Notes: generated by a model from the letters alone, not told the origin. 64,000 nucleotides of DNA from Tsuneonella deserti (GCF_014644315.1 NZ_BMKL01000001.1:248001-312000), one strand, 5' to 3'. Numbered from the stretch's first letter, positions 9,551 to 18,536 are shown. Program-made: numbers and translations.

Positions 9551-10692
9551 CACTGGCCCCCTGCCGGAGCAGCCTCGGCGCGCTTCTTGATCTCGGGCAA
9601 CGGCAGGTATGTCTGCAAGCCTTGGGTCTCAACCACTGTCTTGTCGTTCTGACGCAATACCCGCTCCATGGTCTCGTAATAGAGGCGCCGCTTGGTCACC
9701 TCCGGCGCAAGCTTGTACTGCGCATAGATCTTGTCGAACGACGCCGCATCGCCTTGTGCGCGGGCTAGGATCTGCTGCGCATAGGCTTCGGCTCGGTTTA
9801 TCTCGGCGTCGGCGTCCTGCTGCGCGGCGGATACGTCCTTGAAGGCTTCTTCCACTTCCTTGGGCGGGTCGGTCTTGCGGATCTGCACGCCCTGGATCGC
9901 GATGCCCGACTCATAGGCGTCGAGGATGGCCTGCATCCGGCTCATCACGCTCTGCTCGATGTCGGCGCGGCCCGATCCCGACAGGACTTGGTTGAGGCTC
10001 TTCTGGGCGACCGAGGCGCGCATCGCGGCTTCGGCCACTTCGCGCACGGTTTCGTCCGGCTGGGCGAGCTGGAAACGGTATTGCTTCAGGTCCTTGATGG
10101 TCCACCGCACGATGTAGCTCAGATCGACCAGGTTCTGGTCGCCCGTCAGCATCAGCTTTTGCGCCGATCCTTCGGGGATTTGCTCGATCCGGAATTCGCT
10201 GACCTGCTCGACGTCCACTTGCTGGATCGGCCAGGGCAGAGTGACGCTCAGGCCGGGCGTCAGAGTGCGCGAGTACTTGCCGAAGGTGGTGACGACGCCT
10301 TCTTCCTTGGGGCCGATCTGGTGCACCATCGAAAACGCCAGCCAGACCAGGAGGATTGCGCCGATGGCGAGCGGAAACCAGCTCCGGCCCCCGGGCAATT
10401 CCGGCAGCCGGAAACCGGGCCCATCGCCGCCCCCGCCGCTCCGGCGCGGTCCCTCAGGCCCACGGTGCTTGAAGATATCCTCGATACTGGCGGACCGGCG
10501 CGGTTCGTCAGTAGGCGGCAGCCACGGGTTGCGTGGGCCTTTCGGCTTGTCGGCAGAGGGCTCGTCAGCAGAAGGCGACGGTTCGTTACCGCTCGGTCCG
10601 TCGCCGGTCGGCTGTTTTCCGCTGCCCGCGCCCCACGGGCTCTTGCCCCCTGCCATGGGATGCGAGCTTCCCGTCCCGTCATTGATCTCCAT
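9550..10692 (-). CDS. hflK: HflK, SPFH-domain partner of HflC and FtsH modulator
   Basis: 380-residue inner-membrane protein. It has a long hydrophilic Gly/Ser/Pro-rich cytoplasmic N-terminus (to about residue 105) with the family start SPWGAGSGKQP, one transmembrane helix (WFPLAIGAILLVWLAF), the SPFH domain (VVTTFGKYSRTLTPGL and following) and a coiled coil with RAEAYAQQILARAQGDA. Two starts are possible: ATG at 10692, used here, or ATG at 10656 (MAGGKSPWG), which matches the usual N-terminus of homologs and has a weak GGGAAG site. It is translationally coupled to hflC. It is divergent from mrp with about 106 bases between the starts. Confidence 0.94.
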   Translation of the reverse strand: MEINDGTGSSHPMAGGKSPWGAGSGKQPTGDGPSGNEPSPSADEPSADKPKGPRNPWLPPTDEPRRSASIEDIFKHRGPEGPRRSGGGGDGPGFRLPELPGGRSWFPLAIGAILLVWLAFSMVHQIGPKEEGVVTTFGKYSRTLTPGLSVTLPWPIQQVDVEQVSEFRIEQIPEGSAQKLMLTGDQNLVDLSYIVRWTIKDLKQYRFQLAQPDETVREVAEAAMRASVAQKSLNQVLSGSGRADIEQSVMSRMQAILDAYESGIAIQGVQIRKTDPPKEVEEAFKDVSAAQQDADAEINRAEAYAQQILARAQGDAASFDKIYAQYKLAPEVTKRRLYYETMERVLRQNDKTVVETQGLQTYLPLPEIKKRAEAAPAGGQ

Positions 10693-10798
10693 GCGGGTCT
10701 TTATAGGTGGCCTATTGCCGAAAAACAGGGGCCGAACATCGGGGTGCCCGGAAAACAGGGATTGCCTCCCCGATTTTCCTGCTAGTGGCGCGAACGAC

Positions 10799-11782
10799 AT
10801 GGACCTGGAAGACCTGAAGGCGCGCCTGCCGCGCGAAGCCGCAGCGCGGGTGCGCTCGCTCAAGCAGTCGGGCGAAACGCTCACCGCGATACTGGACGCC
10901 TCGGGCCTCGATGCCGCTGCACGAAACGCTCTCGAGCGCGAGGCGCACTCCGCGCTCGCCGGCGCGCCGGGAGTGGGCGAGGTGCGGGTGGCGCTGATGG
11001 CTGACAAGGCGGAGCAGCCGGCGCGGACCGGTCCGGTCATCGTTGCCGTGGGATCGGGCAAGGGCGGCGTCGGCAAGTCCACGCTGACCGCCAACCTCGC
11101 GGTCGCCCTGGCGCGTGCCGGGCGCAAGGTCGGTCTCGTCGATGCCGACGTATATGGCCCGAGCCAGCCCACGTTGCTCGACACCGAAGGCCAGCGTCCC
11201 AGGGCCGAGGGCGACAAGCTGGTCCCGGTCATGAGCCGCTTTGGCGTGCCCATGCTGTCGATGGGTCACCTCGTCGAGCCGGGGAAGGCTCTCGCCTGGC
11301 GCGGGCCGATGGCGAGCGGGGCATTCGGCCAACTGGTCGATGCGATATGGGGCGATGTCGAGGTCATCCTGCTCGACCTTCCGCCGGGCACCGGGGACGT
11401 CCAGATCACCATGCTCCAGAAGCACAAGCCGGCAGGCGCGGTGATCGTGTCGACCCCGCAGGACCTGGCGCTGATCGACGCCCAGCGCGCGGCGCAGCTG
11501 TTTGAACAGGGCAAGGTGCCGATTATCGGCCTCGTCGAGAACATGGCCGGTTACGTCTGCCCGCACTGCGGCGAAACGAGCGATCCGTTCGGTCGCGGCG
11601 GCGCGCAGGCGGCAGCCGAGCAGGCGGGAATCCCGTTCCTCGGCCGCATTCCGCTGAGCCTTTCGGTCCGGCAGGCCAGCGATGCCGGTACGCCGCCAGC
11701 CGCCGGCGAAGGAGAGGATGCCGCCCCGTTCAGCGCGATTGCCGCGAGGGTTGGCGAATGGCTGGATCGAAGGACGGGCTAG
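10799..11782 (+). CDS. mrp: Iron-sulfur cluster carrier ATPase Mrp/ApbC
   Basis: Cytosolic P-loop ATPase of 327 residues of the Mrp/NBP35 family, which holds and transfers [4Fe-4S] clusters to target apoproteins. An N-terminal MIP18-like segment (about 1-70) precedes the deviant Walker A GSGKGGVGKST near residues 85-95, the switch motif DLPPGTGD, and the cluster-binding CPHC near residue 254. The start ATG at 10799 gives the usual length. The last 25 bases overlap the start of the following molybdenum oxidoreductase gene, so these are probably one transcript with hemH. This places a cluster carrier beside a molybdenum enzyme and heme synthesis. Confidence 0.95.
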   Translation: MDLEDLKARLPREAAARVRSLKQSGETLTAILDASGLDAAARNALEREAHSALAGAPGVGEVRVALMADKAEQPARTGPVIVAVGSGKGGVGKSTLTANLAVALARAGRKVGLVDADVYGPSQPTLLDTEGQRPRAEGDKLVPVMSRFGVPMLSMGHLVEPGKALAWRGPMASGAFGQLVDAIWGDVEVILLDLPPGTGDVQITMLQKHKPAGAVIVSTPQDLALIDAQRAAQLFEQGKVPIIGLVENMAGYVCPHCGETSDPFGRGGAQAAAEQAGIPFLGRIPLSLSVRQASDAGTPPAAGEGEDAAPFSAIAARVGEWLDRRTG

Positions 11783-14064
11783 CAGTGCAGATCAGCCGCC
11801 GGGGCCTGCTTGCGGGAGCCGCGGTCGGCGGCGGCCTGCTCGTCGCGTGGAGTCTCTGGCCGCGCGATTACGGCGTTCCATTGACACCGGGGCGCGGTGA
11901 GTGGGCATTCGGGGCCTGGCTCAAGCTTGGCCGCGATGGAGTGCTGACGGTAGCGGTGCCCCAACTGGAAATGGGGCAGGGGATTTCGACCCTTTTACCG
12001 CAGGTGGTCGCAGCCGAGATGGGTGCCGACTGGCGGCAGGTCGCGGTCGAGCCGGCGCCGGTTTCGGGTGCCTATCCGAACCTGCCGCTCGCGGCAAAAT
12101 GGGCTCCCTTGTGGATGCCCCTCGCCTCCGGCCTCGCCGACCGGCCTGACGATCTGGTCGCGCGCCGTTGGGCGGGAGAGAAGGGCTTCATGGCGACTGC
12201 AGATGGCACTTCGCTAGCCGCCTACGAGCGGCCGGCACGCGAGGCGGCGGCCGCCGCACGGGCAATGCTGTGCATGGCGGCGGGGCAGCGTTGGGGAGTC
12301 GATTACGAGCAGTGCGAAGCGCAGGGCGGCCTCGTCATGCACGGAAGCAAACAACTCGCGTTCGCAGCCCTGGCGGAGGAAGCGGCGCGCTTCGATCCGC
12401 CAGATCCCCCGCCGTTGAGGTCGAATCCCTACCAAGAGACGGCCACTGTCGGCAATCCATCCCAGCCAGTCGCGTACCCGCGGCTCGATCTGCCCGCGAA
12501 GGTGGACGGTAGCTTCCTGTTCGGGGGCGATGTGCGGCTCCCCGGCATGCTCTACGCCGCGATCCGGCACGGCCCGGCGGGCGACACCGAACTGGCCGGC
12601 TACGACATCCGGGCAGGGGCCCGCGCGCTCGGACTGAAACAGGTGGTCAAGGCCAGGGGCTGGATCGCGGCGGTGGCTGACACCTGGTGGGCCGCCGAGC
12701 GCGCTCTCGATGCCCTGGCCCCCCGTTGGCGCACCGAGGGCCGCGCGGATAGCGGCACCATCGACCGGCAGCTCGAAGAAGCGCTGACCAAAGGAGAAGC
12801 GCGCCGTATCCTGACCCGCGGCGACGGCGACAGCAATCTGGGCGCTCCGACGGTTACCTATCGCTACGACCTTGCGCCTGCGACCCACGCGATGATCGAG
12901 ACTGCCAGCGCGACCGCCCGGATGGCCGATGGACGGCTCGAACTGTGGTTGGCGAGCCAGGCTCCCGCGCAGGCTAGGGAAGCGGCCGCCAAGGCCGTGG
13001 GCCTCTCGCCGAACGATGTCGTCCTTTACCCGCTGGCAGCCGGCGGCAGCTTCGACCGGCGGCTGGAACACGACCATGCGATCGAAGCGGCGGTGATCGC
13101 GGCCGAAGTCGGCGCCCCCGTGCAACTCGTGTGGTCACGCTGGCAGGAGATGATCGCCGGCCGCCCGCGTGCGCCCCTTGCCTGTCTTGCCAGTGCCTGG
13201 ACCGCGCGCGAGGACGGGACGCCGCAAGCCTTGCGCCTGCGGGTCGCCATGCCCGCCACGACGAAGGAGTTCGGCGCGCGGCTGTTCGGCAACAAGACTG
13301 CGGTCGCCGCGCGTGAAGTGGCGGCAACAGGACCGGACCCGCTCGCTTTCGAAGGGGCCGGAACGCCATATGGCATTCCCGCGCTGGCCATCGACCATGT
13401 GGCGGTGGACGTTGGCCTGTCCAGCGGCCGCTTTCGGGGAAACTCGCATGGCTATCTCGCTTTCATCGTCGAGAGCTTCATGGACGAGCTTGCCGGCCGC
13501 GTCGGGCGCGAGCCGCTCTCGTTCCGCATGGCGCTTCTCGGACATGATCCACGGCTGGCCGAATGCCTCCAGCGAGCGGCGAGGCTCGCCGAATGGGACG
13601 GCGGCGCCGGTCAGAGCGGACAGGGAATTGCCTGCTGGCGAATAGGAGATCCTGAGGGCGAAGGCCCGGTGGCGCGGATCGCGTGCGTCGCCACCGCGCG
13701 TGCCGGCGAGGGCGGGGTGCGGGTCGGAAAGCTGTCTGCCGCGGTCGACCTTGGCCGGGTCGTCAACCTCGGCATCGCGCGCCAGCAGATCGAGGGCGGG
13801 CTGATCTTCGGGACCAGCCTTGCCACGGGTTCGGCGGTGACATTCGCGGATGGCCTGCCGGCCGAGGCCGGCCTGGGCGCGCTGGCGCTGCCCCGGCTCG
13901 ACGATTGCCCCGAAGTCGTCGTAGAGGTCATGCGTGGCGATGGACCACCGGCCGACCCCGGGGAAATCGGCGCGGTGGTGGCCGCCCCGGCCATCGCAAA
14001 TGCTCTTAATTCAGCCGCCGGCCTGCGTCTGCGCCGCCTGCCTCTTCTGTCGGAGGGAATATGA
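11758..14064 (+). CDS. Xanthine dehydrogenase-family molybdopterin-binding subunit (isoquinoline 1-oxidoreductase beta-like), Tat-exported
   Basis: A 768-residue large subunit of the molybdenum hydroxylase family, closest in layout to IorB/CoxL-like aldehyde or N-heterocycle oxidoreductases. The N-terminus has a twin-arginine export signal (ISRRGLLAGAAVGGGLLVAW, RR at residues 14-15), so it is probably folded with cofactor and exported. The family signatures PQLEMGQGISTLLPQVVAAEMG and GRFRGNSHGYLAFIVESFMDEL are visible, and the catalytic Glu region is near the C-terminus (GEIGAVVAAPAIANAL). It overlaps mrp by 25 nt and hemH by 4 nt (ATGA). No [2Fe-2S] small subunit or cytochrome partner lies next to it. 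Substrate unknown. Confidence 0.85.
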   Translation: MAGSKDGLAVQISRRGLLAGAAVGGGLLVAWSLWPRDYGVPLTPGRGEWAFGAWLKLGRDGVLTVAVPQLEMGQGISTLLPQVVAAEMGADWRQVAVEPAPVSGAYPNLPLAAKWAPLWMPLASGLADRPDDLVARRWAGEKGFMATADGTSLAAYERPAREAAAAARAMLCMAAGQRWGVDYEQCEAQGGLVMHGSKQLAFAALAEEAARFDPPDPPPLRSNPYQETATVGNPSQPVAYPRLDLPAKVDGSFLFGGDVRLPGMLYAAIRHGPAGDTELAGYDIRAGARALGLKQVVKARGWIAAVADTWWAAERALDALAPRWRTEGRADSGTIDRQLEEALTKGEARRILTRGDGDSNLGAPTVTYRYDLAPATHAMIETASATARMADGRLELWLASQAPAQAREAAAKAVGLSPNDVVLYPLAAGGSFDRRLEHDHAIEAAVIAAEVGAPVQLVWSRWQEMIAGRPRAPLACLASAWTAREDGTPQALRLRVAMPATTKEFGARLFGNKTAVAAREVAATGPDPLAFEGAGTPYGIPALAIDHVAVDVGLSSGRFRGNSHGYLAFIVESFMDELAGRVGREPLSFRMALLGHDPRLAECLQRAARLAEWDGGAGQSGQGIACWRIGDPEGEGPVARIACVATARAGEGGVRVGKLSAAVDLGRVVNLGIARQQIEGGLIFGTSLATGSAVTFADGLPAEAGLGALALPRLDDCPEVVVEVMRGDGPPADPGEIGAVVAAPAIANALNSAAGLRLRRLPLLSEGI

Positions 14065-15083
14065 CCCGGCCCGCGTCCCCGACCCCGGAAAACCATCCGC
14101 CGGTCCGCACCGGCAGGATCGGCGTCCTGCTGGTCAACCTCGGCACGCCCGACGCACCCGATGCCCGTTCGGTGCGGCGTTATCTCGCGGAGTTCCTCTC
14201 CGATCGCCGCGTGGTGGAAATTCCGCCGCTGATCTGGCAGCCGATCCTGCGCGGCGCGATCCTCACCACCCGCCCGAAGAAAAGCGCGCACGCCTATTCG
14301 CAGGTCTGGACCGAGGCCGGCTCACCGCTCGCCGCGATCACTGCCGAGCAGGCTGCGCGCCTCCAGGAACGGCTGGGCGACGACGTGATGGTGGCGCATG
14401 CGATGCGCTATGGCCGGCCGAAGATCGGGGCGGCGATGCAGGAGCTGATGGACGCTGGCTGCGACCGTATCCTGCTGGCGCCGCTCTATCCCCAATATAG
14501 CGCAGCAACGACCGCAACCGTTGTGGACAAGGCTGCGGACAAGCTGCGAACGATGCGTTGGCAACCTGCCTTGCGTACCCTGCCGCCTTATCACGACGAT
14601 CCGCACTATATCGAAGCGCTCGCGCGAGACATCGGCAGCCAGCTCGACGCGCTTCACTTCGCCCCGGAAGTGCTCCTTTTGAGCTTTCACGGAATGCCCG
14701 AGCGCACGCTTCACCTTGGCGATCCCTACCACTGCCATTCGCGCAAGACCGCGCGTTTGCTCGAAGGCGCGCTCGGCAGGCCGGACCTGCGCGTCGTGAC
14801 CACGTTTCAGTCGCGCTTCGGCCGGGCCAAATGGCTGGAGCCGGCGACCGATGCGGTGCTGGCCGAAGAAGCGCGCCGGGGCACGCGGCGGCTGGCTGTC
14901 GCGGCGCCCGGATTCTCGGCTGATTGCCTGGAGACGCTGGAGGAACTGGCGATCCGCGGGCGCGAGCAATTCATCGGAGCGGGCGGCGAGGAGTTCGCGG
15001 CGCTTGCCTGCCTCAATGCCCGCCATCCCGGGATGGACATGCTCGAGGCGCTGGTGCGGCGCGAGCTTGCCGGCTGGCTCTAG
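14061..15083 (+). CDS. hemH: Ferrochelatase HemH
   Basis: Inserts Fe2+ into protoporphyrin IX in the last step of protoheme synthesis. The 340-residue chain has the family start GVLLVNLGTPDAP, the catalytic His in LSFHGMPERTLHLGDPYHC, the FQSRFGRAKWLEP motif and the C-terminal VAAPGFSADCLETLEEL. The ATG overlaps the stop of the molybdenum enzyme gene (ATGA), indicating coupling to the mrp run. Its location upstream of a P450 and in a strain encoding several multiheme cytochromes fits a high heme demand, although the link is only positional. Confidence 0.96.
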   Translation: MTRPASPTPENHPPVRTGRIGVLLVNLGTPDAPDARSVRRYLAEFLSDRRVVEIPPLIWQPILRGAILTTRPKKSAHAYSQVWTEAGSPLAAITAEQAARLQERLGDDVMVAHAMRYGRPKIGAAMQELMDAGCDRILLAPLYPQYSAATTATVVDKAADKLRTMRWQPALRTLPPYHDDPHYIEALARDIGSQLDALHFAPEVLLLSFHGMPERTLHLGDPYHCHSRKTARLLEGALGRPDLRVVTTFQSRFGRAKWLEPATDAVLAEEARRGTRRLAVAAPGFSADCLETLEELAIRGREQFIGAGGEEFAALACLNARHPGMDMLEALVRRELAGWL

Positions 15084-15100
15084 CGCACTTACAACCGGCT

Positions 15101-15122
15101 CAACTTACACTGGGGTAAGTTG
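15101..15122. promoter_or_regulatory. Dyad operator candidate upstream of the P450 gene
   Basis: Perfect 8-bp inverted repeat CAACTTAC (15101-15108) and GTAAGTTG (15115-15122) with a 6-nt spacer, ending 13 nt before the P450 ATG. A related half-site CACTTACA occurs at 15086-15093. The size and TTAC/GTAA symmetry resemble TetR-family operators, and the site would overlap the start of the P450 message. There is no T-run after it, so a terminator for hemH is less likely. No regulator gene lies adjacent. Confidence 0.5.
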
Positions 15123-15135
15123 CCTGGAGCTACCG

Positions 15136-16554
15136 ATGGCCACGCTCGCCGAACCCGCTTTCGCCCCTCATGTGCCCGCCGAGACACCGCCACGGCACTG
15201 GTCCGAAGGCTGGCTCACAGATGCCGACGTGGCGCACATTCCCGGCGAGGCGGGGCCGCCGGTGATCGGCAACCTGTTCAAGATGCTCGGGGATCCGCAC
15301 GGTTTCGCATGGCGGATGTTTCGCGAGTATGGACCGGTCTACAAGAGCAAGGCCATGGGCCGGTGGCATGTCTCGCTGATCGGGGCCGAGGCGAACGAAC
15401 TGCTGCTGTTCGATCGGGACAAGATTTTCTCCTCCGAACAGGGCTGGGGCCCGGCACTCCACCGCCTGTTCCCGCGCGGGCTGATGCTGCTCGATTTCGA
15501 GAAGCACCGGGCGGACCGGCGCGCGCTGTCGATCGCCTTCAAGCCCGAGCCGATGCGCCACTATGCCGACGCGCTCGATCGCGGGATCGCTGCGGAAGTC
15601 GGAAAGTGGCGCGGAGAGATGCTGTTCTACCCGGCGATCAAGCAGCTCACGCTGGCACTGGCGGCTGACAGCTTCATCGGCGTGCCATGGGGGCCGGAAT
15701 CGAAGAAGATCAACCAGGCTTTCGTCGACATGGTGCAGGCCTCGATTACTCCGGTGAGGAAGCCGCTGCCGTTCACCCAGATGCGCAAGGGTGTGAAGGG
15801 CCGCGAATTTCTCATCGATTACTTCACGAAGCTCACGCTGCGCCGCCGGGCCGGGGAGGGCAACGGACAGGATATGTTCAGCCAGTTCGCCACCGCGACC
15901 AACGAGGACGGCAGCCTGCTCCCGGTCGACGAGGTCGTCGATCACATGAACTTCCTGATGATGGCCGCCCACGACACCATCACCTCCAGCGCCACCAGTC
16001 TCGTCTGGCTGCTGGCCAAGCATCCGGAATGGCAGGAAAAGGTCCGGCAGGAAGTGTTCGCGATCACCGGCGGGCCGGATGCGAAGGGCGCGCCCCGCGG
16101 CGCGACCTACGATGACCTGGGCAAGTTCGAACTGCTCGAGATGGCGTTCAAGGAATCGCTGCGGCTGATCGCGCCGGTTCCCTCGATCCCGCGCCGCGCG
16201 CTGAGGAGCTTCGAGTTCAAGGGCGTCCGCATCCCGGCGGGCGCGGCGTGCGGGTTCAACACCCATCTGACGCACCACATGGAGGAATACTGGGTCAGCC
16301 CCGAAACGTTCGATCCGATGCGCTTCACGCCAGACAAGGTAAAGGCGCGCCACAAGTATGCCTGGGTGCCCTTCGGCGGCGGCGCCCACATGTGCCTAGG
16401 CCTGCACTTCGCCTACATGCAGGTGAAGATACTGACGGCGCAGCTTCTCCAGCGCTACCGGATCGAGATCGCGGACGGGTACGAGCCCGCCTGGCAGCCG
16501 TGGCCGATTCCCAAGCCCAAGGACGGGCTGAAGGTAACGTTCGCGCCGCTCTAG
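15136..16554 (+). CDS. Cytochrome P450
   Basis: A 472-residue soluble-type P450 monooxygenase. Visible motifs are the I-helix oxygen-activation segment MAAHDTITSSAT, the K-helix ExxR in KESLRLIAPVP, and the heme-binding loop FGGGAHMCLGLHF with the thiolate ligand Cys420. There is no N-terminal membrane anchor. The ATG at 15136 follows a GGAG site 6 nt upstream. A dyad operator candidate sits directly in front, implying regulated expression. No ferredoxin or ferredoxin reductase is adjacent, so the redox partner must be encoded elsewhere. The P450 family and substrate cannot be assigned by eye. Its stop overlaps the stop of the convergent DUF1674 gene. Confidence 0.92.
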   Translation: MATLAEPAFAPHVPAETPPRHWSEGWLTDADVAHIPGEAGPPVIGNLFKMLGDPHGFAWRMFREYGPVYKSKAMGRWHVSLIGAEANELLLFDRDKIFSSEQGWGPALHRLFPRGLMLLDFEKHRADRRALSIAFKPEPMRHYADALDRGIAAEVGKWRGEMLFYPAIKQLTLALAADSFIGVPWGPESKKINQAFVDMVQASITPVRKPLPFTQMRKGVKGREFLIDYFTKLTLRRRAGEGNGQDMFSQFATATNEDGSLLPVDEVVDHMNFLMMAAHDTITSSATSLVWLLAKHPEWQEKVRQEVFAITGGPDAKGAPRGATYDDLGKFELLEMAFKESLRLIAPVPSIPRRALRSFEFKGVRIPAGAACGFNTHLTHHMEEYWVSPETFDPMRFTPDKVKARHKYAWVPFGGGAHMCLGLHFAYMQVKILTAQLLQRYRIEIADGYEPAWQPWPIPKPKDGLKVTFAPL

Positions 16555-16706
16555 AAATCGATGGCGATGCCGTCCTTTACCCAGTCGCCGTAGCGGGTCG
16601 GGCTGAGCGGTTCGTTCACTGCGCCTTCGCTCGGCTTGGGCGGCGGCGCACTCGTCCAGTGGGCGGGCTTCACGAATTCCCGCGGGCGTTTGGTCGCGCG
16701 TTCCAT
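16551..16706 (-). CDS. DUF1674 protein, succinate dehydrogenase assembly factor 4-like
   Basis: A 51-residue protein starting MERATKRPREF and ending SPTRYGDWVKDGIAIDF, the signature of DUF1674/SDHAF4, in which the C-terminal RYGDW..G...DF motif is almost invariant. Family members help insert FAD into, or protect, the succinate dehydrogenase flavoprotein. The ATG at 16706 gives the usual compact size; the frame extends far upstream but is unconserved there. The gene is divergent from rsmB, an arrangement often seen in Sphingomonadales, and its TAG stop overlaps that of the P450 gene. It is easy to miss because of its length. Confidence 0.85.
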   Translation of the reverse strand: MERATKRPREFVKPAHWTSAPPPKPSEGAVNEPLSPTRYGDWVKDGIAIDF

Positions 16707-16761
16707 GCCCCCGAGATGGGCACGCTGGCGCCGCGATGCAATCGGCTTTAGGGGCATTGCG

Positions 16762-18000
16762 ATGGCAAAAATCCAGGGATTGGCCGCGCGCACCGCGGCA
16801 CTGCGCATGCTCGATGCCGTCTTGCGCCGCGGCGAGACGCTTGACCTGGCGGAAGGGCAGTTCGCCAAGGGGCTGACGCCGAGCGACCGCGGGCTGGCCC
16901 GTGCAATTGCCGGCGAGACTTTGCGCTGGCTGGTCGACCTTGATGCCCTCATCGACTCCGCGACGAAGGACGTGCTGCCCGACGATGCCAAGCCGCGCAT
17001 GGTGCTGCGGATGATGCTCGCCCAGGTCTTCCGCCTGGCAACGCCGCCGCATGCAGTGATCGCGACCGGGCTGGAGCTGCTTTCGGGCGGCCCCCGCCGC
17101 CTCGCTCACGGGGTGTTCTCGACCCTGGTGAAGCGCGGGGCCGCGCTGCCGCCGGTGCCGACCTTGCCTGCCGCGGTCGCCTCGCGGTGGGGCGAGCGGG
17201 CCGGGCCGATCGCCGCCGCGCTGGCCGAGCCGCCGCCCCTCGACCTAGCGCTCAAGAACTGGAAAGAGACCCAGCGGTGGGTGGCAGAACTGGGCGGCGT
17301 CTCCCTCGCGCCCGGTCATGTCAGGCTTGCGCGCGGCACGGCGGTCGAACGCCTCGCCGGGTTCCAGCAAGGCGAATGGTGGGTGCAGGATTTCGCCGCC
17401 TCGCTGCCTGCGCGGCTGCTCGGGGAAGGCAATGGACGGCGCGTGCTCGACCTGTGCGCCGCGCCCGGCGGCAAGATGCTCCAACTCGCTGCAGCGGGCT
17501 GGCAGGTGACCGCGCTCGACAAGAGCGTCAAGCGGCTCGACCGGCTGGTGGAAAACCTGGACCGCACCGGCCTCGCTGCCGAAGTGGTGGCCGCAGACGC
17601 CCTCGCGTGGGAGCCAACGCGTCAATTCGAAGCGATCCTGCTCGACGCCCCGTGCACGGCGACCGGCACCTGCCGCCGTAATCCCGACGTGCTCCACCGC
17701 GTTCACGCGAGGCAGATCGCCGAGATGGCCGAGCTTCAGGAGCGACTGCTGGAGCGCGCCGCGCGCTGGCTCGCCCCCGGCGGGACGCTGGTTTACGCGG
17801 TCTGCTCGCTCGAGCCCGAGGAAGGCGAGCGGCATCCGAAGCCCGAAGGGCTGCTGCCGGCGCCCATTCGCGCTGAGGAGTTACCGGCCGGGCTGCTGCC
17901 AGATAGCGAAGGAGGCCTGCGCACCGACCCCGGCATGCTGCCGGATGCCGGCGGGCTCGACGGGTTCTTCGTCGCCCGCTGGCGTGCGCCCCCCGCTTAG
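16762..18000 (+). CDS. rsmB: RsmB-like RNA (cytosine-C5) methyltransferase
   Basis: 412-residue SAM-dependent methyltransferase of the RsmB/NOL1 family, which forms m5C in 16S rRNA (C967 in E. coli). It has an N-terminal NusB-like helical RNA-binding domain (about 1-135), a connecting region, and a Rossmann domain with motif I DLCAAPGGK, the motif IV Pro-Cys in DAPCTATGTCRRNPD (Cys about 298) and the motif VI catalytic Cys in VYAVCSLEPEEGE (about 348). It is divergent from DUF1674 and convergent with msrA (stops overlap). The family is certain; the exact target nucleotide is assumed from homologs. Confidence 0.92.
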   Translation: MAKIQGLAARTAALRMLDAVLRRGETLDLAEGQFAKGLTPSDRGLARAIAGETLRWLVDLDALIDSATKDVLPDDAKPRMVLRMMLAQVFRLATPPHAVIATGLELLSGGPRRLAHGVFSTLVKRGAALPPVPTLPAAVASRWGERAGPIAAALAEPPPLDLALKNWKETQRWVAELGGVSLAPGHVRLARGTAVERLAGFQQGEWWVQDFAASLPARLLGEGNGRRVLDLCAAPGGKMLQLAAAGWQVTALDKSVKRLDRLVENLDRTGLAAEVVAADALAWEPTRQFEAILLDAPCTATGTCRRNPDVLHRVHARQIAEMAELQERLLERAARWLAPGGTLVYAVCSLEPEEGERHPKPEGLLPAPIRAEELPAGLLPDSEGGLRTDPGMLPDAGGLDGFFVARWRAPPA

Positions 18001-18536
18001 CTCCCGGCCTTCACCTTGTTCTGGAAGCTCTTCCTGAGCTTCATCAATTTGGGCGGAATCGTCGCCAGGCAGTACGGATTTCGTTGGCCTTCACCTTCCC
18101 AGTATTCCTGATGATAGTCCTCGGCCGGATACCATTCTGCGGGACCCTCGATGGTCGTGACGGCAGACTGCCCGGCATGGTCGGCGTTCCAGCGATCGAT
18201 CGCGGCCTTCGCCTCGGCCCGCTGCTTTCCGTCGAGTGGGAAGATTGCGCTGCGGTACTGTGTCCCGATGTCGTTGCCCTGTCGGTTTAGCTGGGTCGGG
18301 TCATGCGTCCCAAGGAACACGTCCAGTATTTCGGGCAGCGAGATGACTTCCGGATCGAACGTCACGCGGATCGCCTCGGCATGGCCGGTATCGCCGCTGC
18401 ATACTTGCTTGTATGTCGGATGAGCGGTGGTGCCGCCGATATACCCGCTTTCTACCTCGCTTACCCCCACCACGTCGCGGAATACCGCCTCGGTGCACCA
18501 GAAGCACCCGCCTGCCAGGATCGCCTGCTCGCTCAT
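17997..18536 (-). CDS. msrA: Peptide-methionine (S)-S-oxide reductase MsrA
   Basis: Reduces the S epimer of methionine sulfoxide. The 179-residue chain has the active-site GGCFWCTEAVF (catalytic Cys11), VESGYIGG, THDPTQLNRQGNDIGTQYRSAIF and the C-terminal AEDYHQEY motif. There is no signal peptide, so it is cytosolic. The stop overlaps that of rsmB by three bases, and about 75 nt separate its start from the divergent amidase gene. With MsrB it covers both epimers, although the two genes are 13 kb apart and probably regulated separately. Confidence 0.97.
   Translation of the reverse strand: MSEQAILAGGCFWCTEAVFRDVVGVSEVESGYIGGTTAHPTYKQVCSGDTGHAEAIRVTFDPEVISLPEILDVFLGTHDPTQLNRQGNDIGTQYRSAIFPLDGKQRAEAKAAIDRWNADHAGQSAVTTIEGPAEWYPAEDYHQEYWEGEGQRNPYCLATIPPKLMKLRKSFQNKVKAGS

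Noticed and set aside
9553-9553. GTG start of hflC one codon upstream
   Set aside because: The ATG at 9550 forms the usual TGATG coupling with hflK and gives the family N-terminus.
15130-16389. 419-codon minus frame opposite the P450
   Set aside because: P450 motifs are intact on the plus strand; the minus frame has no recognisable feature and no ribosome-binding site.
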